Source: Ophioceras dolichostomum (Eukaryota > Ascomycota > Sordariomycetes > Magnaporthales > Ophioceraceae). From it: 15,087 nt of DNA. A model generated the notes under the pieces. The model ran no database searches. It was not told the origin of the DNA and worked only from the letters and a program-made list of their open reading frames with translations. Positions 1 to 7,535 of the stretch are shown in pieces. Numbering within the stretch: the stretch's first letter is position 1; every line of letters begins with the position of its first letter. The DNA lies in assembly GCA_003049485.1 (NCBI GenBank), contig PYST01000580.1, positions 1 to 15,087 of the forward strand, in the 5' to 3' direction. The position numbers were made by a program, and so were the translations under genes.

Positions 1-484
1 TAGATAGAATTGTAGAGGCCGATGGTAAAATGACAGCGTATTGAAGCTCCTTTTTTTATGCGGGGACATTAATTTTTTGGGGGCTGAGGACGTGAAGTTG
101 GCAAGAATCTTTGAACCCAAAGTCACCCTCGCCATTAACGGTCACGATGTCTGAACATGTCGCACAAAGACCGACATCACAGCCCAGGAAACAAAAGCCA
201 CTGCTTTGGTGACTAACATAGTTCGTTGCCGAACGTGTGACTATCCTAGAGGGTACCAGTCAGAAGCGCTTTGATCCTGCCAGTGATGATCCTCGCGTCC
301 GTAGCTCACCGCTGACGTTCCCTCCCCATGTACTGCCATGTGAGGATCCTCCTCGACCACTTACAGTCACGCTATCACTGTCACAATCAGTGTAGCTCAC
401 GAGCCCCACTTTAAAGCAGCAGCCGCCTACCCTGGACCCTCCTACCCAAAATTCACCTCGACCATGGTCCTCGGTGTCTGCATA
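1..484. other. Left flank without a recognisable gene
   Basis: No open frame of useful length with a recognisable motif, and no tRNA-like or repeat structure, is visible on either strand. The segment ends where LINE-like coding sequence begins. It may be older decayed transposon DNA or plain intergenic sequence; I cannot tell which. Confidence 0.5.
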
Positions 485-1693
485 ACCAACAAGGTGATCA
501 AGAGCTCCCTAACAGCGGTCCTCCCCGTTTGGAAAATGACTCCAACCGCCGCACTTCATCGAGAAGCAGCCATCCCCCCGGCAGGAGTCCTCTTAGAGGG
601 AATCAGAGCCCGCTTCGCAGCCCGAGTCCAAACGGTAGACCCAGGCTACCCCCTAGTCCACCGCGCACGCCGCACCCCGACGAGACGGAACACCAGCCAC
701 GGCATCGGAGATGCAGACCGCCCAGACCGCCTCCAAACGAACGTGCAACGCACCGCCAGGCTCCTCCCGGAAGCCCAACGGCCCCTGCTCCTACCTCAGA
801 AACGATACCCGGCCGAACCCAAACCGTTCGTCACCAATCGAAAGAAGGCAGCAGCAAAGGCCTTTACGAAATGGGCCGAAGCGCTGCCCCCGAACGAGGC
901 CATCGTGTACTCTGATGGGTCCAAAATGGTAAAGCAGTTGGGTACGGATACGTCATCATCAGGGACAAAACCAACATCGGCCAAGGCCGAGGGAGACTCC
1001 CAGAACCAGCTGGGGTGTTCGACGGAGAGGCAGTCGGGGCATGGCAGGGCCTAAGGCACGCGCTCCGGCTCACTACAGCCCCTATAGTCCACGTTTGCCT
1101 GGACAACAGCTCCGTCGGCGCAGCCTCAAAAGGACACCCAGCAAATAGCTCACAAGAGGCTTTCCGACTCTTTCAGGCTTCTGGAGAAAGCCGCGAGATC
1201 CGGGTAAAGTGGGTACCCGGCTACGAGGGGGTGGCAGGAAACGAGGCGGCCGACCAACTGGCCAAGGAAGGGACCGAGCTATCCGGCCCCCCAAAAGAGG
1301 CCCCAACGGTCGCAGGGGTTAAAAGAATGGCCAGAAAGCTCGGGAGGAACGCCTGGAGCGACTGGTGGAAGGAAGGAAGGGACCACTAATCGGTATAAGG
1401 AACTAGGGCTTACGGAGGTGCACACCTCCTGCCCCTCAGCACTCTCCCTCCAACGCCGCACCCTCCACCAGCTTATCGCTGCCCGGACCGGCCACGGAGA
1501 CTTTCAGTGGTACCACGAGAAGTTTGACCACGCCGAAAACCCCCCCTGCTCCTGCGGGGAAGACCGAACCCCAGCGCACATGGTATATTGCCGAAAGGCT
1601 CGCCAGCTCCGCACTTCCTGGCTTAAGGCCGACCCAGCTCCTGAGAGCAACCGATACGAATACTGGAAACTGTGGCGTTTTGGAAGCACGTGA
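485..1693 (+). pseudogene. Decayed 3' part of a Tad-clade LINE ORF2 (RT tail, RNase H, CCHC)
   Basis: This is the end of the polyprotein of a non-LTR retrotransposon. The first part reads VLPVWKMTPTAALHREA, like the conserved region after the reverse transcriptase in fungal Tad elements. An RNase H domain follows: the first Asp is in SDGSK (914-916), Glu in GEAVGAW (1027-1029), Asp in CLDNSS (1102-1104) and the last Asp in GNEAAD (1252-1254). The His usual in WVPGH is Tyr here (1222-1224). A CxC-x7-H-x3-C motif, CSCGEDRTPAHMVYC, lies at 1547-1591. The frame changes twice, near 917-935 and near 1360-1385, each consistent with a one-base indel, so no full-length product is possible. The coding part ends at TGA 1691-1693 and runs into 3' tail A. 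The upstream RT catalytic domain is missing, consistent with 5' truncation. Family assignment is from recalled motifs. Confidence 0.85.
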
Positions 1694-1844
1694 TACGGGG
1701 CGAGCACCTGGCTGCTTAGTCAACGCGAGCGCGTTATTCTCTTTGTAGATTAAATACGGAGGTGACCCCTCTCTTTAGGAGAGCATCACTCTTTACAATA
1801 CAACGCTCTATTTTTCCTTTGTACGTAGGGGGAGAACGTCACAG
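1670..1844 (+). repeat. LINE 3' tail, copy A
   Basis: This is the end of the ORF2 relic plus its 3' untranslated tail. It starts at CTGTGGCGTT and ends near GAGAACGTCACAG. It holds the near-palindrome AACGCGAGCGCGTT, a hairpin at about 1762-1789 (GTGA with TCAC, CTCTC with GAGAG), and the block ACAACGCTCTATTTTTCC followed by TTTGTACGTAGG. Copies B and C downstream carry the same order of elements, so this is a repeated 3' end and not unique host DNA. No poly(A) or simple-repeat tail is seen. Confidence 0.75.
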
Positions 1845-2027
1845 AAACGTCTAATCCAGAAACCGGAGCTGTTCGAGCGCTTCACTTAAACGACGAGATT
1901 CTTTACAGAGATAGGCCCCTGGAAGAAGGCGCCAATAAGCGCATAAACCAAATAATAACAATCTACCACCTGCAAAAGGCTCAAGGACCTCTAAGCGGCC
2001 GAAGTTCTGGGCGCGGCATATCAGTTC
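1845..2027. other. Unassigned degenerate spacer between LINE tails
   Basis: No intact frame is present. The last 30 bases, translated so that they join tail B, read AAYQF before LWRC. This resembles YEYWKLWRF at the end of the ORF2 relic, so the right edge is probably a second decayed ORF2 end. The remainder is not recognised. Confidence 0.4.
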
Positions 2028-2466
2028 CTGTGGCGTTGTAGTGGCACGTGGAAAGGGACGAGCACTTGGGTTGCTTAGTCAACGCGCACGCGTTATTCCT
2101 TTTTGTCACGATCGCAAAGGCCAGAGGCTAGGAAGCCAGAGGTGGAGAGCACAATGGTGTCAAGATTCTGCTATGAAGGAGGGAAGGAGGAAGGTCTGGA
2201 AGCAGAGCTTCCTGACTGTCACAAAATAGCAGATTCTGCCGCGGGCGGTGAGGGCGCACTTGGAGGGGTCGTGTCGTGGCAGCTCCAGGTGGGGCTCCGG
2301 TGGTACCCCACCGACCCAATTGGGGGCAATGGGTGGTCGCGACGCGCGACGACCGTCACACTTTTGTAGATAAATGCAGGAAGTGACCCCTCTCCTTAGG
2401 AGAGCATCACTCTTGACAATACAACGCTCTATTTTTCCTTTGTACGTAGGGCGAGAACTGTCACGC
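2028..2466 (+). repeat. LINE 3' tail, copy B, interrupted by an insert
   Basis: The left part (2028-2106) matches copy A from CTGTGGCGTTGTAG through GGTTGCTTAGTCAACGCG and CGCGTTATTC. The right part (2361-2466) resumes with CTTTTGTAGATAAATGC and ends at GTACGTAGGGCGAGAACTG. Copy A has these two parts joined, so about 254 bp have been gained here. The hairpin is at about 2383-2410 (GTGA/TCAC, CTCTCC/GGAGAG). A and B are much closer to each other than to C. Confidence 0.75.
2107..2360. mobile_element. 254-bp insert in LINE tail B, possible small non-autonomous element
   Basis: The segment is absent from copy A at the matching place. It is flanked by CTTTTTGT on the left and CTTTTGT on the right, which may be a target-site duplication of about 7 bp. 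The ends are weakly inverted: GTCACGATCG at the left boundary against GTGACGGTCG, the reverse complement of the right end, with 8 of 10 bases matching. Inside is a GGTGGGG...CCCCACC inverted repeat (2288-2312). It contains no credible coding region. It could be a MITE-like element, or the joint of two separately decayed tails; the terminal repeats are too short to decide. Confidence 0.4.
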
Positions 2467-2469
2467 GTG

Positions 2470-2646
2470 CAGGCACGTGATGATAGTGAGCGTGGGACCA
2501 CGCCCAGTCACGCTCGTTTTACCAGTCTCCTTTGTAATTAAATAGGTAGAGGTGCGCTCTTCTAGAAGGAGCGCACCTAGCTAATACACAACGCTCTCTC
2601 TTTTCTTTTGTACGTGGCTATTCTACGCGTCACAAGAACGTCACAG
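2470..2646 (+). repeat. LINE 3' tail, copy C (diverged subfamily)
   Basis: It has the same layout as A and B with more change: CACGTGATGATAG, then CTCCTTTGTAATTAAATAGG, a hairpin, then ACACAACGCTCTCTCTTTTC and TTTGTACGTGG, ending near AAGAACGTCACAG. An extra stem, GAGCGTG with CACGCTC, lies at about 2489-2515. No ORF2 remnant precedes it, so this copy is either nearly completely 5'-truncated or a SINE-like element using the LINE tail. Confidence 0.65.
2550..2578 (+). other. Near-perfect stem-loop in LINE tail C
   Basis: A 10-bp perfect stem, AGGTGCGCTC (2550-2559) with GAGCGCACCT (2569-2578), encloses TTCTAGAAG, which is itself almost self-complementary. It sits at the place occupied by the different-sequence hairpins of tails A and B. 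Many LINE reverse transcriptases recognise structures in the 3' untranslated region; that this hairpin has that role is inference. Confidence 0.6.
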
Positions 2647-3307
2647 TTCCGCCCGCGCCCGCGACAACCAATCCTCTCCCCCTTCAAAGACAGATATAGC
2701 ATTAAAACGCCCACAGCAACTGCCACAAACGGAAGCAACGAAACGCTGAGCGCCAGCCTCGAGCTAATAGGGGGGCGGGAATGCGGCTTGAAGAACACGT
2801 ACGCAATGGGGCGCCACGCCCCAGAGCACGATATGCTAGCTATTCCTCGTTCTGTGTTTACGTTTCCTTTCCCTAACCTATTGTGGCGTGGCGTGGCTGA
2901 CTGTGGCGTTGCGGGTGTCATGGGCACAACGTATGGTATAGATTGAACATGTGTTGTGCCTTAGCAAAGGCAAGCTACGGAATTGGAAAACGTGGGAGGT
3001 GTAAATACAGGTGTGCGTGTGGCCCGTGCATAGGGCATGCGGCCGAGGTAGGCACGTGACACAGCAGACATGGCTGGGAAGGGGCTAGGCCCGTGACAGC
3101 GGGTCAGTGGCAGATAAGGATTCTGCCTGACGATAAGGCTGACTGCCTGGCCCCACCACAACACAAAAGGTATATTTCCCCCACTGGGAATTGCTTCTCG
3201 TTTTCTCTTTCTTTTCCTAAGCTTAGATTTCATCAAGTTGACTCGTTTCTGGAGCCTCGTTTCCATAGCACCTTCAATGCCGTGACATAACCACACATTC
3301 AGGTGCT
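2647..3307. other. Intergenic stretch without a supported gene
   Basis: Frames of up to about 110 codons exist on both strands, but none shows a recognisable motif. One point stands out: 3084-3099 (GCTAGGCCCGTGACAG) matches 15 of 16 bases in the core of the palindrome at 4937-4952, and a CACGTGA lies about 30 bp before it in both places. Confidence 0.5.
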
Positions 3308-4170
3308 ATCCTTCCTTGTACATACCACTTCTTGGCAAGCTGCTGTTAGTGCAGCCCACCAAACCACCACATAATCTCTTAACACACACGTTACTCGCAA
3401 CACAACTACGAAAGAAAACGTCGAACTGGCAGACGCCGCCATCATGGCGCCGCCGTCCATCTACTTTACGCCCTCAAGCCGTAATCCGGCTATCGCACAC
3501 CTGCTCGCAAGTAGCCCAGCCGCACGTCGGGTCATACACACTCCCTCCTCTCTCCCTGGGAGCCAGCCCCAGCGCCCAGAAGGAGGCGCGGCGGCTGCCC
3601 CCTCGCCTGACAACCTCTCCGACCCTTTCGCCAGCTCTCCCATGGGCCTGAGCGCCTCGCGCTATGAGAAAGCGGTTGGCCTAGCTCATGGAAAAGCGGC
3701 GGTAGCCACTACATCGCACTTAACTATAGAACTTCTCCGCAGGACCAAACAGACGATTCTGATCGCAGAGACTATGGCTCGCTCGGTCGATGCTGCTGTG
3801 ATCTCATTGCTCCAAGAGATATAGGCTGAAGCCAGCGGCTGGAGAGACTGCTTCCTAGACTACACTAGAGAAGCTATGATGGGCATTCCGGCACCCTGCC
3901 GCATACCCAAGGAAAAACAGAAGCCAGCACCAATGCCCCAAGGACCGGCTCTGCAAACTTCCACAGCGCTCAGCTACGCAGCCGTAGCAGAGGCTGCCCG
4001 CCCCGCCCCAGCTGCCAAGACCAAAACAAACCCCAAATCAAAGGTTATCACGTCACCCCGCCAACCGGCCCACCAACGCCAACCCGACAACGACCTTCAC
4101 GTTCTGGTGCGGGTCGCCGATGAACACCGGGCCTGGGCTAAAGATCAAACCGGCTTCAGGATCCGGCGTG
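3308..4170 (+). mobile_element. LINE 5' end with ORF1, copy 1 (broken)
   Basis: About 135 bp of leader (3308-3443) precede an ATG at 3444. The frame runs in phase to 4170, apart from a TAG at 3822-3824 where copy 2 has CAG. The product is Pro/Ala-rich and low in complexity at its N-terminus, then has ALSYAAVAEAARPAPAA and, near 4100-4160, DNDLHVLVR..DEHRAWA. That resembles the recalled Tad-type ORF1 (gag-like, RNA-binding) signature '(D)..FVRLP.DHPWR'. The copy stops abruptly at 4170, before any zinc-knuckle region. Several differences from copy 2 are transitions toward A/T, such as TGCAG to TATAG and TGCGG to TATAG, suggesting mild RIP-like mutation or ordinary decay. Confidence 0.7.
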
Positions 4171-4873
4171 TGCGTCCTTTTGTTCCAGCAGGGTTGCTAG
4201 GACCGCTGTAGAGCAAGCTCTGATCGCGAAGCCCGTGGGGATCAGGTGGGCATCTGGTATGTCTGCCATTGAGAGCCGAAGCGCTCCAGCTGCAGCACGC
4301 CGGATCCCGAAGCCGGTTTGATCTTTAGCCCAGGCCCGGTGTTCATCGATGATCCGCACCAGAACGTGAAGGTCGTTGTCGGGTTGGCGTTGGTGGGCCG
4401 GTTGGCGGGGTGACGTGATAACCTTTGATTTGGGGTTTGTTTTGGTCTTGGCAGCTGGGGCGGGGCGGGCAGCCTCTGCTACGGCTGCGTAGCTGAGCGC
4501 TGTGGAAGTTTGCAGAGCCGGTCCTTGGGGCATTGGTGCTGGCTTCTGTTTTTCCTTGGGTATGCGGCAGGGTGCCGGAATGCCCATCATAGCTTCTCTA
4601 GTGTAGTCTAGGAAGCAGTCTCTCCAGCCGCTGGCTTCAGCCTGCATCTCTGGGGGCAATGAGATCACAGCAGCATCGACCGAACGAGCCATAGTCTCTG
4701 CGATCAGGATCGTCTGTTTGGTCCTGCGGAGAAGTTCCGCAGTTAAGTGCGATGTAGCGGCTACCGCCGCTTTTCCATGAGCTAGGCCAACCGCTTTCTC
4801 ATAGCGCGAGGCGCTCAGGCCCAGGGGAGAGCTGGCGAAAGGGTCGGAGAGGTTGTCAGGCGAGGGGGCAGCC
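4171..4873 (-). mobile_element. LINE ORF1, copy 2, inverted
   Basis: Read on the minus strand, this copy is open from about 4873 down to 4156 with no stop. At 3822 of copy 1 it has a Gln codon, so it keeps the less damaged ORF1 stretch. It extends 125 bp further than copy 1 (4171-4295), coding for a segment that includes LSMADIPDAHLIPTGFAIR, the kind of sequence expected after the FVRLP-like motif in Tad ORF1. The first ATG inside it is at 4692, but homology with copy 1 shows that the frame began further upstream, in the region replaced by the palindrome. It is truncated at both ends and not a functional gene. Confidence 0.7.
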
Positions 4874-5061
4874 TGTCACAGGCCTAGCACGGGCCCGGCC
4901 CACTCAGATCACGTGATCTGAGTGGGCCGGGCCCGTGCTAGGCCTGTGACAGGCTGCCCCCTCGCCTGACAACCTCTCCGACCCTTTCGCCAGCTCTCCC
5001 CTGGGCCTGAGCGCCTCGCGCTATGAGAAAGCGGTTGGCCTAGCTCATGGAAAAGCGGCGG
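4764..5061. repeat. Perfect 298-bp palindrome with no spacer
   Basis: The centre lies between 4912 and 4913, in AGATCAC|GTGATCT. Each arm is 149 bp, paired coordinates sum to 9825, and I saw no mismatch. The outer 110 bp of each arm are LINE ORF1 sequence (third copy at 4952-5061). The inner 39 bp (4874-4912 and 4913-4951) occur nowhere else in full in this window. Symmetry ends exactly at the ambiguous base 5062. A perfect palindrome without a spacer that ends at an n is more typical of an assembly or template-switch artefact than of stable genomic DNA. Confidence 0.9.
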
Positions 5062-5062
5062 N
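5062..5062. other. Ambiguous base (n) at a likely assembly join
   Basis: This is the only non-ACGT character in the window. It separates the right palindrome arm from an inverted copy of the LINE leader. By homology with copy 1, about 196 bp of leader and ORF1 start would be expected here instead of the palindrome arm. Confidence 0.85.
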
Positions 5063-5151
5063 GAGTAATGTGTGTGTTAAGAGATTATGTGGTGGTTTGG
5101 TGGGCTGCACTAACAGCAGCTTGCCAAGAAGTGGTATGTACAAGGAAGGAT

Positions 5152-6019
5152 GGGTTGACTCTTACTACTGCATCTCGCCTAAAAGGAAGATAAAAGCTGC
5201 AATATTGGATGTTTAGATACGGTAGGTACCCTGTCTTTCACCTGGTCATCAGCAAGTGGGTTGTGCTGTGACGAACGTCTACCACAGTTGAGCGACGAAT
5301 AAGTTGCTGCGTAGCGCAATCTGCCTGATGCATCACGTCAAGATGCCATTTAGCAACGGTGGGAATTGGCCCTAGTCCCTGGAGAAGTTGACAACAGCTG
5401 AAACGGGCCATTGCTACAGTCCTCGGAAGCATCAATAACGGAGAGCCTGCTAAACGAGGACACCTCTCATCAGAGCGAGAGAGCCGACGCACGCTCCTCC
5501 GTTGCAACTGCTGATTTGATCGGACGTCGATGCCAGCTCAACGGGGCTTCTTCCTCCTTAGTAGGTTAGTACCAACCTGGGGTCCACGAGGGTGCTTCAC
5601 GACCATGCCGGCCTAGCTGCTAAGCCGGGCTTCGGGCTAGCTGCCCGATAGGCGAGATTCCCGTTGCTGTTAAGATCTAGGGCCATCATCTCCGTTGGTC
5701 GCTGTCAAGAGAGTGGAAAGTGGTCTGGTGTCCCAGGAGCCAAGCTTGGGCTGCGTTGATTGGTGGAGCTGACATCCATGATCTAGGCCACATTCAGACA
5801 CGCGGAGCGCAACCTCCCATCTTTCAAGGCGTAGTACCCACATCAAGAGAATATTTCCACCACAGCTCTACGACCATGGCCCTGAACTTCATCCCATGAA
5901 AACTGACATTGGAGACAACCTGGCACGACTATAGCTGTCCATCGCCCCGCCCTGCCGATCTCCTCAGCTCACCAAGATGGAAACATTGCCCCGGATTTTT
6001 TTCTGTCTGGTGGGTGCAT
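5152..6019. other. Intergenic region upstream of the AA9 gene
   Basis: No supported gene. Frames are short and without motifs. The right part is the likely distal promoter of the AA9 gene. A GGCTAG (about 5634), close to the XlnR/Xyr1 site GGCTAR, is present, but a single six-base match has no weight. Confidence 0.45.
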
Positions 6020-6043
6020 GCGGAGACGGCAGCGGAGGCGGGG
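6020..6043 (+). promoter_or_regulatory. Cluster of three Cre1/CreA-type sites
   Basis: GCGGAG (6020-6025), GCGGAG (6032-6037) and GCGGGG (6038-6043) all fit the SYGGRG consensus of the carbon catabolite repressor CreA/Cre1. They lie about 260-280 bp before the AA9 start codon. Cellulase and AA9 genes are commonly repressed through such paired sites; binding here is inference. Confidence 0.45.
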
Positions 6044-6160
6044 GCGGGTATCCGAATATTGACCGACACTGGTGCCGACGGATAGTTCTCCTTCTGGCAG
6101 CTGCAGGGAAGGTGCTGGCTGTATCAACGGGTTTGACTTTGTAGCCCGGACTTCGAGTGA

Positions 6161-6167
6161 TATAAAA
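6161..6167 (+). promoter_or_regulatory. TATA box of the AA9 gene
   Basis: TATAAAA lies 136 bp before the ATG at 6303, a usual place for a strongly induced secreted-enzyme gene in this group. It would leave a leader of roughly 100 nt. Confidence 0.55.
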
Positions 6168-6302
6168 ACGCGTGTCGTCCCATCATCTCATTCGGATCCA
6201 AGAGCAGCCTCTTCTGACGACGCCACCGATTGCCCGCTGCCGCTAGATCAAGGTCCCTATGCTGAGCATCACCAACACCAACTCTAAATCAGACGCGCCA
6301 AC

Positions 6303-7535
6303 ATGAAGCTCCTTGCGACCGCCCTATGCTCCGCAGCCTTAGTCGCGGCCCATGGCTACGTGGACACGGGTATCATCGGCGGCACCACCCACACTGCACG
6401 TTATACCCTGCCTCTAGCCCGCCCCCAAACTGATCAACAGGAGCAGCCATGCTAACCTTCATCACGACCTTCCATCTAACAGTTCTACCAGGCGAGTCGC
6501 ACGTTACGTGCATGATTCCGCAGTCCGCCCTGCCACTAGCTGGCCTATTGACACACTGTATAGCCGTATATGGACCCCTACATGAGCCCGACGGTAAGGC
6601 GTCCTGATATCCGGTCAGCTCGTACTCGCAGAGCTAGCTCTAACCTACCCATCTTTCGGTCTGGTTCTCCAGCCCGACCGCATCTCTCGCCCGATCCAAG
6701 GCAACGGCCCCGTCGAAGACCTGACGCTCGCCGATCTGCAGTGCGGCGGCTGGTCAGCAGGTGGCACCGTGGGATCATCGCCGGCCAAGCTCCATGCGAC
6801 CGCCGCGGCCGGGTCGACCGTGACGCTCAAGTGGACACTCTGGCCGGACTCCCATGTTGGACCGGCTATCACCTACATGGCTCGATGCCCGGACACCGGC
6901 TGCCAGAATTGGATGCCGGGGGCCTCGTAAGTTCTCCGATCACATAACCGGGAGGTACCAGCTCGAGATCCTCAGGAATCCAGCTAACCATATTCGCTGA
7001 TGTGCAGTGCCGTCTGGTTCAAGGTGAAGGAGGGAGGACGTAGTGGCACCTCGAACACCTGGGCTGTAGTATGTGCGAACGCATCACGAATTTCGCGCGA
7101 GCGAAAAAAAGGATGAAAAAATACATCTGACGATACAACAGTCTCCTCTCATGGTCAACGGCAACGCCGGCTACCAGTACACAATCCCGTCGTGCCTCAA
7201 GCCAGGCTACTACCTCGTCCGCCACGAGCTCATCGCCCTGCACGCGGCGTGGGCCTACCCAGGCGTCCAGTTCTACCCTGGCTGCCACCAGCTCCAGGTC
7301 ACGGGAAGCGGCTCGAAGGTGCCGTCATCCAACCTCGTGGCCTTCCCCGGCGCTTACAAGTCGACCGATCCCGGCATCACGTACGATGCGTACAAGGGTG
7401 TGTCATCCAATGAAAACTCTTGAGTTCACAAGCGATCCGTCACAATTCGGATTTGCTGACGAGATCCCCCGCTACCTCTGATGACTCGCAGCTCAAACGT
7501 ACACCATTCCTGGTCCGGTCGTTTTCACTTGCTAG
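6303..7535 (+). CDS. AA9 lytic polysaccharide monooxygenase (former GH61), seven exons
   Basis: Secreted copper enzyme that oxidatively cleaves cellulose or related glucans. Inferred exons: 6303-6395, 6483-6491, 6564-6593, 6673-6926, 7008-7068, 7142-7397, 7492-7535, giving 248 aa. The signal peptide is residues 1-16 (MKLLATALCSAALVAA). Cleavage leaves His17 as the first mature residue, as copper binding requires. The other ligands are visible: His105 in PDSHVGP and Tyr194 in QFYPGC, with Gln192 and His183 nearby. RCPDTGCQNWMPG, IPSCLKPGYYLVRHELIALH and the ending TIPGPVVFTC are classic AA9 blocks; the length is normal for a single-domain member without CBM1. Introns 3-6 are ordinary GT-AG introns with CTAAC or CTGAC branch points. 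Introns 1 and 2 start with GC and flank a three-codon exon. C1 or C4 specificity cannot be read from this. ATG context CCAACATG is good. Confidence 0.92.
6396..6563 (+). other. Two consecutive GC-AG introns around a 9-nt exon
   Basis: Intron 1 is 6396-6482 (ACT|GCACGT ... GCTAACC ... CTAACAG). The micro-exon 6483-6491 is TTCTACCAG (Phe-Tyr-Gln). Intron 2 is 6492-6563 (CAG|GCGAGT ... ATTGACA ... TATAG). The spliced product gives HTFYQPYMDPYMSP, which lines up without a gap with the recalled AA9 N-terminus GGxYYxFYQPYxDPYM. No GT donor nearby gives the right phase: the only close one (GTTATA at 6400) shifts the frame. If intron 1 is retained, its branch-point CTAAC supplies a stop at 6453-6455. 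Confidence 0.75.

Larger units (their letters stand above)
3308..5151. repeat. Large tail-to-tail inverted repeat built from two LINE 5' ends
   Basis: The inner arms 3593-4170 and 4296-4873 (578 bp each) pair without indels, since paired coordinates always sum to 8466; only about a dozen differences were noticed by eye. The outer arms 3308-3396 and 5063-5151 (89 bp, sum 8459) also pair, with about one mismatch. Between inner and outer arms the left side has 196 bp (3397-3592) and the right side 189 bp (4874-5062), but these are unrelated: the right side holds the second half of a palindrome. The structure may be a real inverted duplication with a wrong patch at 4874-5062. Confidence 0.8.

Noticed and set aside
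2577..2946. Open frames of about 115 codons on both strands
   Set aside because: They start inside LINE tail C or its flank and show no family signature.
1684..4915. Recurrent CACGTG E-box motifs as a regulatory array
   Set aside because: Several lie at equivalent places in repeated LINE tails, and the total number in the window is not far from chance for a six-base word.
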